Made by a program: the position numbers and the translations under genes. The notes below the pieces were generated by a model. The model did not search any database. It saw nothing but the letters and a program-made list of their open reading frames with translations, and had not been told where the DNA came from. From NCBI GenBank assembly GCA_009617715.1, contig VTFK01000057.1, positions 930,001-994,000 of the forward strand: a stretch of DNA of 64,000 bases, written 5' to 3'. This stretch comes from Plectrocnemia conspersa (lineage: Eukaryota; Arthropoda; Insecta; Trichoptera; Polycentropodidae). Positions 28,801 to 37,800 of this stretch are shown one piece after another; the stretch's first letter is position 1, and each line of letters starts with the position of its first letter.

Positions 28801-31800
28801 AAAAAAAACAATAAACAAATTAGTAGAAAATAGTAACACTTTACCAAAAGTTTAACCGTTGAAACGGTTTATAGTTATTTAGAAAGGCTTTCGTTAACGG
28901 TTAGCGGTCAGTATGTATATTATGCGTTTGATAACTTTCAACTTCCTTGATATAACCTGATCTTTGCGTAACTGCTTTATTAATAGTAATTTATTTTCAA
29001 TTTAAAATTAAAAATTGATTACACGCTGATTTTAATCACGGTATTTACCGTATTATTTTAATCGTATACATATAAGTCACTGGTCAGGTTTATTGTATCA
29101 ACGTTAGTTAAAATTTGCCATTTTCGCACAGTTATTCATATTAGTTTGTCAATAAGACAGGAAGACATTATGTAAATGAATATTATTTATAAAGAACATC
29201 ATAATAATAAGCGTAACTGTGAAATTCTATGTGTGATATTTGAGAGAAAAATCTATGGGGGGTAAAATACCGGTTTCATTATTCAATAAAAAATAAATAA
29301 ATTGTGATAATATATATTTTGACATAATTTTTGCAGTAATTATTTTAAAACTCTACAGGTAATTTATTAATTTATCATTTATGATTAGTTTTTTAAGCAT
29401 TTATTTTATTTGCTATTTAAATAAGTTTGAGTCAATCTAAATGAGTAGTGTAAAATTTGTAAAATATTAATATAAAAATATATATAATTATTATTAGGTT
29501 ATGCATATAGTTTTTCTTGCATATATTTAATAATAATACTTTGCCATTTTATCACTTATTTTATATATATTATTCTCTATATTTAATAATAAATTTTTAT
29601 TACCAAATACACATTCGAAAAATTTTGAACCGTTCACCTACATAAGGTCACACTTTTATTTCTATAATCTATAATATAATAATAAGTGTAATGACACATA
29701 TTAATACAATTAATCATGCGTAAATAATAAACGGCATAATTGACATACTAATAAATAGATCATCGTATATGACATATTGGAAAAAACGTTGTTATCTATA
29801 AACTATGCCTTACCAATTAAAGATTTAGATAATCCCAGATAATAAATTCATCATATATTAAGATATTAACAGCAAAATTAAGATAAGGATTATGATAACA
29901 AACATAAACAATCGGCAAAAATTTCAAGAACCATTTTTTTGCGCTGCTTTTCCAATTGTGTTGTATATTTCTTAAATATTTTTCTCGTAATGGTTTTCAG
30001 CAGTGTCTACAATTGATAATGAGATGTAAAAAGTGGCATAATTATTAACCAAATCTTCCAAACCTTCCAATTGGTTTGAGCGTAGATAAAGGACACATTA
30101 ACTCAAAAGGTGAATATTAAGTTATTGCTTTTATTAATATTTTTAAATATATTTATCTTATTTTTGAAACTATACAACTCATAAAATATAAGAAAAAAAT
30201 CCTTCCAAAATTGGCCACATAATTTAGATGGATTTCATTGTAAAATATATCTCCAAAAATGTTCAAAATTATTAAATTACTATTATAGGACGTTTTTCAA
30301 CTCTTAATTTTTTTTTAGAATTTTTTAATAAAATAGGTATTTATTATAATTGATTTCTGCAAAAACTACTTTGATATTTTTTAGTTAAAAAATATTTGAA
30401 TTTAGTATAAAATAATCTTTTAAAGGACGTTTTTCACCACTTTATTATTTTTATAGATTTTTGTAATATTAGTATTTCTACATTGCTATGTTATAGTTAG
30501 AAAAAAATTACTAATATAGGATATGTAAAGAGGTCAAAAATGACATCAATATATTTTTCTTTAGGAGTTACGTTTTTTTTAAACTTTTTTGAAACAAGGT
30601 GATAGATCAAGCTGGCTAATACAATTAGCCCAGATACATATTATTTATGAGTTCCAATTAATAGCAATACAATAAAAACTTCAGCTATTACTGTATTCTC
30701 AAAAAATAAAAAATATTTATTATTAACATATTTTTTCCCCCATTTTTTATGGAGTAAGTATTTTTTTGTAAGAATAATAAAAAAAGTTAATTTTCATAGT
30801 GCTGAACATACTAGAAAAATGATTTTAAATCGTTTTATAATCTTGGTAAATTTAAATTATTGTTAATATTGTATATTTTTTCTTCAAGTTACAATACACT
30901 AAAAATCAATCATGCGATTGTTTACACCTTGAACCAACAATTTATGTGAACAAATAAAAAAATACGCGATGTTCCTTATCAACTTACAATTTGAGTTGAT
31001 TTATCAAACATTAAACCAAATGTTGTGAATAAATTATTGTTATATACATTTGTTTAAAAAATCTGATTATAAACAAACAAGTGAGCAAGAAATGACTGTA
31101 TTGTTAACTTCGCTAGCAATTGGTAATTTGAATCGTGTATCTGTCGAGCTAGAGACAATATTTGTCATGAAGATAAGCTGCCCTTGAGAAACTTTCTTCG
31201 GAGCATACACAAACAATTCATAAAAAAAAATGGAAGGCTTGGAACACTTTTCAATATTTAAAAAAGTATTTTGAATAGTGTGAACCAGGTAGTGATAATT
31301 TATAACGGCTATTACGATTTTTAACACCAAGAAATGAAATATAATACAACAATTAATACAACAAAAAATTGTGATAATAAAATATATATTTTTTAATTAC
31401 TTATCATAAACAATAAAAAAAATATTTATGCATTATTATACCGCCATGAATAACGATGCAATCTAGAAAACCAATTTTATTTACACACATACATATTTAT
31501 AAATTAATGTAACCGAGAGAAACGAGATTGCACACAGGCCGCAAAGGCGTGCAACTAACCGACCGTTAAATTTGCATAACGCTATTTTGTACTCTGGCAA
31601 CACCGACCCGTTTGGCGGGAACGCAGATCGATTATCCCTCCGGGAAGTTTACATATAAATTGTTGAACGCCCACACATACGCACGAACACGCACATTGAC
31701 GTGCTGCGTATCATGTGCATATGATTTCATAACGCTGAAATCTTGTAAATATTTTATAAGCGCTGACAGACTCAAAAGAAAAAAGAACGATCCAACAACA

Positions 31801-34800
31801 CGCAACTCTTGTGTTTGGAGAAAAGAACGATCAATCATTTTTGGAATTCGTTTGAGATCGTGGTGTGCGCCAAGGTCGTGCTGAGTATTGTCTTAAGGCT
31901 TTTAAATTATAAAATAACTAGCTGTGACGCCCGGTTTCACTCGGGAGCAGCTAAAATCGAACTATATATGTATCAAAATGTACAATTGAGATTTTGTAGT
32001 AAAACAGATAAACATAATTTTGATAGTTGTTTCCGTCGTTTCTTGAACTCTACACGATCCATATATAATAATTGATGGCTCAATTTATTTTTTTATTATT
32101 TAAAAGTGAGAAAATGTAATTTTATACACTAAAAAAATATATGATACAATAAAAAAAATGCGTAATTTTCAAAATAAGTTCTCAAAAAAATTAATGACAT
32201 ATAGACATTATAGAAAAATAACATATACAAATTAAAGGCAAAATAAAAATAATTTCAAAAACGCACATCTTTTATCAACTTGAGGATTATTTGGTTCGTG
32301 AGTCGCTGAATGTCGGCCATGACCACTGAATATCACTTCACATAAAACAACGCACAAACTGGAAACCGACGCACGATTGGCCCTAACCGCACAATTTCGA
32401 GCCAGGTACGCAACTGAATTCGCCGGCTATACGTCAAGATATCACTCAATTGTCGTCAGATATGATCACTTATCTAAAATACGTCGTACAACGGACAGTT
32501 TTTCCACAGCGTAATTGACGTAATCGACTTTTTCATCGAGACAAAGTGCATTATTTTTGTTGTGACACATAACAACACGTAAAACGAAATCCCCCTCTTT
32601 TAAATAAAATAATTTTACTGACGATTGCTGTTTTTTTATTTATAATTGGGAATAAATCGAACTTTGATTGTGCATGTAAGTATTATAAAATAAAAGGATA
32701 ATGTATGTATGGCAGATTTTTATGCCCATTGAATATTATAATATTAGATCAGCATTTAACTGTATCATGCTTATTTTGTCATGTTAAAATTAATGGTTGT
32801 ATATTTTATCTTGTCAATAGATTTAACTGAAATTTGTGTCATTAGATATCACAGTAAAATATGCAATTTTCAATTACAATATTATTTATGATTTTTTTAC
32901 TTTTGAGTAAGTATATAATATAAAAAAAAACCGTTGCATAATTTTTATTTATTATTGATAGATTAAGACACGAATACAAAAACTTAATTGTTTTTTAATG
33001 GTTAAAATTTATTTTTATTATGCATTTTTTTAAATATTTTGATAAGAAACTATTTTAAAACTTTGCCAATTGTAAGTTTAACCCTTTTACTGCGGATGGT
33101 CTCTATAGAAGTCAGCAATAAAATCGCCAGTACTCATAGGGCACCTAAAGGTGCAATATACCTTTGAACTAATCATACAATTATTTAGCATAATTTAAGG
33201 CTGTAAATCATTTGAATTTATTAAATTTAAAAATATGGCATGAATATGTGCCCCCCCACATATTAACAAATTACAAAATGGCGCACAAACAAATTACAAA
33301 ATAGCACACAAAAAAAATTAATAAGACCATAATTATGCAAAAAAATAGCATATGCTTTTTATTACAAAAATGCTGATAACATATATTTTTGGTAAAATAA
33401 GATTTAGTTTTAATAAATTATCACTTTTCTTAAGCCAGATTAGTTTTTTTCCACAAAAAACAAAACAAAATATATTCTTGTCGTAAATTATAGACTTGCC
33501 TTATAGAGAAAAATTGTTTAAATTTAATATTATGCTATGATATAAATAATTTTTATATATTTTAATCATTTTCAAGCATACAAAATTTAGTATAGTAGAT
33601 ATTATATTATAATATATATCATTATCGACTTAAATTTCTATAACATTTTGTAGAAGTTTTAACAATCTAAAATATTAATTTAAAGGTATTTATAACAACC
33701 ATTTCGAAAAAATAAATATCAACCCTAAAATAAAGCCCAGTAATGGGAGAGAGATCTTATGACTAAACAATCATGGTAATATATGCTAATTATTAAGATT
33801 TACCAGACAACCTATTAGCACATCCGCCCCGAGATGTTAATCACTTGAAATCACCCATATGTACATTGTGTAAAAATGATAAGCGATAGACAATGCGTTC
33901 TACCCTGCACAATAAGCTATTGTTCATTCTACTCCTTTTTTTATTAATTGTCGAAACGTTCAGCTAGATATTTCACTTTTAAAGCTTAAGCGCTTAAAAA
34001 GCGATGCAATTGCCCCGTTAACATCCACATCTGTGATTCACCAGAGCTATAATCAAAGATATGACACTTGGTTATAGGGAGACAGACGAGCAACGAGCAG
34101 GAAAGCAGACGAAGAAAGATGTTCTATAAACGTGACACAAAGCACATCTAAACCGAATTTTGACCAATAGGAGAGCTCAAAAAACAATTATCCCTTCTCA
34201 GAAGTCAAAAATCCACGTCAAAAGCAATAAAATCGTGCCGTCACCGTCGCAGTGGGAACGCTCGTAACCGAGCGTTCCCACTGCGACGGTGCCGACACGA
34301 TTTTATTGCTTTTGACGTGAATTTTTGACTTCTGAGAAGTGATAACTATTTTTGCGCTCTCCTATTGACCAAAATTCGGTTTGAATATAATTTAATCAGC
34401 CTTCTTATATTAGAAGTCCATAGTAATATCAGTAAAGATAGCTATAATATTTTTAAAACATAGTGTACATAGTGAAATGCAGACATAATACCTTACAAAT
34501 AAAAACATATAGAAAAATAGTAACATATATTATATTAATTATTAACAATTAGTATAGCTTACAATCAATCAATATATGAACGATCTAACTTAATTTTATT
34601 TTAATTACCTATCACGGTATTCATCCGTGAGATTAGGGAAATCTAAGATATTAGATCGGAATTATATTTATATATAATAAGCATTAGTCATCGACTTTAA
34701 TCTGCATTTAAAGTAACACAACTCTATTTTAAAGACCATTTTTATTATATGTTCATAAACTTCTCGTATATTAGTACAATATAATGATATATATTGAAAT

Positions 34801-37800
34801 ATCTAATAAAATAGTTTTTACAGTATAGACTAATTGTTTTATTTAAACTGTCAAAAATAAATTAATATTTATATAAATATGTATATAATGATAAATGAAA
34901 CAATATTATTAAAATGCTACAACCACCAATTTTAATAAAATGAAAGCATACACTATTCTATTTATTGAAAATATAATGATAACTCAATAAATATGTGTTA
35001 ATTGAGTCAGATTTATCTAATCCTATTATTTATATATTCAAATTACTACTTAAACTACATAATACCATAATAAATGTATGAATAAATATTAAAATATGCT
35101 TTTGTGTATTTTTTATGATATATCCAGAAACACAATAATAACGTATACATATAAATTTAAATAACACTTTAACAATTTATTATATTTATGTGTTAATGGT
35201 ATAATTTTTATAGCTTTGAAAACTGCAGGTACCTGAGAAAGGTTCGCTTTTTATTATGCATGCATATATTTTATAACCCATTATGTTCGCTTCATTCCAC
35301 ATCTTTGATCAATGCACTGAGATGCAACGCATAAATTGAGGTATGCACTTTTGGACTTGATGCTAAATAAATTTGCTCATAAAACGCTTCGTTGAATTTT
35401 GTAAATAATTTGCAACGAACAATTAACTAAGCGCAATCGCAATGCATCAAAACTCGTTTAGTATAATTTAATAAATAAATAAAAGATCTAATTTTTAAGT
35501 GAATATATAAAATAGTTTTATAATAGTATTATTGTGAAGCCCTTAACACAAATAACTAGTGCAGTGTCACATAAATAAGTAAGCAAAAACACGCCATCCT
35601 ATCTCCAATTAAAATGTGAATAATGACGCCATTACGGAGAGAAAGAGTCAAACAAGATTGTGGAGACTTTGAAATAACACGACTTGTGTGTTTCATAAGG
35701 CTTATTGGAAAACGTACACAGCATGGGGCTACTTTTAATTGCGATATCGTTCATTTTATATAATAAAACAATAATAGCAATAAATAAAAATATCTCTAAA
35801 AAAATTTTTATTTAATTCTATATTTATATTTTTATTTATTTATAGAAAAATTTGGATAGATATGATCAGGCTATTATTAAACGCACAACATAATTACATT
35901 TTTAAACCCTTTATGTGCTAGGTGCGGATGAATCCGAATCATAGTTACGCCTTTTAAGTGAAAAATTCGGATTTATGTTGACTCAATAAAAAATAATACA
36001 TTTTATTTAAGTCACGTAATTAGTCAATTATATAGTAAAAATTTAATCTTGAAGGTAAATATAGATGCAACATAGAACGAATATAAACATACATAAAATC
36101 GTAATTAAATCTTTAAATTTTTTTTTAACTGTATTTGCTTATTACGTGATATAAAAATTAATTCGGCACTTAAAGGGTTAAATATTATATAATAAAAATC
36201 TTTTAAACTTTTAGTATCGATGATTTTACTCGATTAACACGAATGTCTTTTTCGCGACATAGCATAGCTTAAGCGCAAAAAATAAACGTGTAATATCCTA
36301 AGTTCTTAAGTTCTGTGTGTAAATTCCCATTTCATAAGTGCAAGATTTGGCTAGAGAAACTGCTGCTGAAAATCAATCACCAACGTGTTTATTATTATGG
36401 AAATGATACTTTACAAAAGATGTTATTTAATAATGAATAAAATATGGAATAGCCATCCCTGTTCCTACTAAAATCTCAGTCAAAAAAAAATTGTTCAAAT
36501 GGTTACAAAATAGTATGGTATTGAGTACAAAAAAAAAAAAAAAGAAAGGCGCGAGAATTAAAAATAATAAAAATATTGTGATTAAACAGAATATTTTAAT
36601 GCGTCACGATTAGTGTTTCTTCAAGAGAATATTTTTTTGAGAATTTCTCGAAAAAAAATGTCAAATCAAAAATTCTTATTCCTCAATAAATTTGCTGATT
36701 TTTCGATTTTTTTTAATAAGAAGAAGAGAGGGCTTAGATTTGATCCTTAGCGAATTCCTAAAGGTAATAACAAAGAAGTAAAGTGTCAATGTCAATTCTA
36801 AATTGAAATACTTCAGACTTAATTTATTATTAGGTATGAAATTTATAGTTCATTTAAACTATTACAAATGATGATTATTAGCTACATTTGCATTTGGTAA
36901 TAAATTCTATACAAATTAGATAATTATATCACATCACTCACAGACAGTAACAATTTAGCGACCGCAAAAAACACATTACGAACATAACCTAACCCAACTG
37001 ACCATCGTAACGAGCGTCTCGTTAAAATCGAATCTCGTCAGTCGCAATTACAAATTATTTTTAATGTGAACACAAAAAAAAACACACACACACGTCTCAA
37101 TATGGACTACATGCTTATGGGTTATGAAGTGTGGGCGTTAAAATGGTAGATAACATTTGTGGGCCAGCGATACGTTGGTGGAAAAAACTCGAACAATTAA
37201 TCGCAAACACATACGTTTTCTTTCGATTTATGTGTACGGAAGATTGGCATTTTGGGTCAATGCCGACCGTTAATGATTTTGATAAATTGAACTATGAGGT
37301 AAAAATTTGCATATAGATACACACATGCTGGTTATTTAAATTGGAGCACATGATTACAAATTTAAGCTTTGTTCTTTTACGTTCCATTAATCACAAATCA
37401 GAATCAGAAAAACACACAAAAGATGATTGACTTATTGAATCGATCTCACGGCATAATTTAATTTGCATATAAATTATAAAATGTCGTCAGTTTTGATGCC
37501 CGTGAGAATTACCATTGATTCAACAGATTAGTCTTTGTCTTGCTATAATGGATTGATTATTTTATCATACATGAATATGAGTTAAATTGACCTGAATAAT
37601 ATGATTATATAAATGAAAGTTAGAAGTTATAAAAAAAAATAATCATAAATGTACCATTAAAAAAATATTAATAGAAAATAATAGTACCTATATACAACAA
37701 ACCTAAAATAGACTAGCACCATCCCACATAATTTTTTCCAGCACTGTATAGCAATCGCAATTGTTTGGAAAGCTCGTTAAGAAGCTGAATGACTCGTGTA

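Noticed and set aside
37077..37096. CRISPR or functional repeat array
   Set aside because: Short (AC)n runs here, at 38385 and at 40912 are simple microsatellites; no spacer-repeat structure exists in this eukaryotic sequence.
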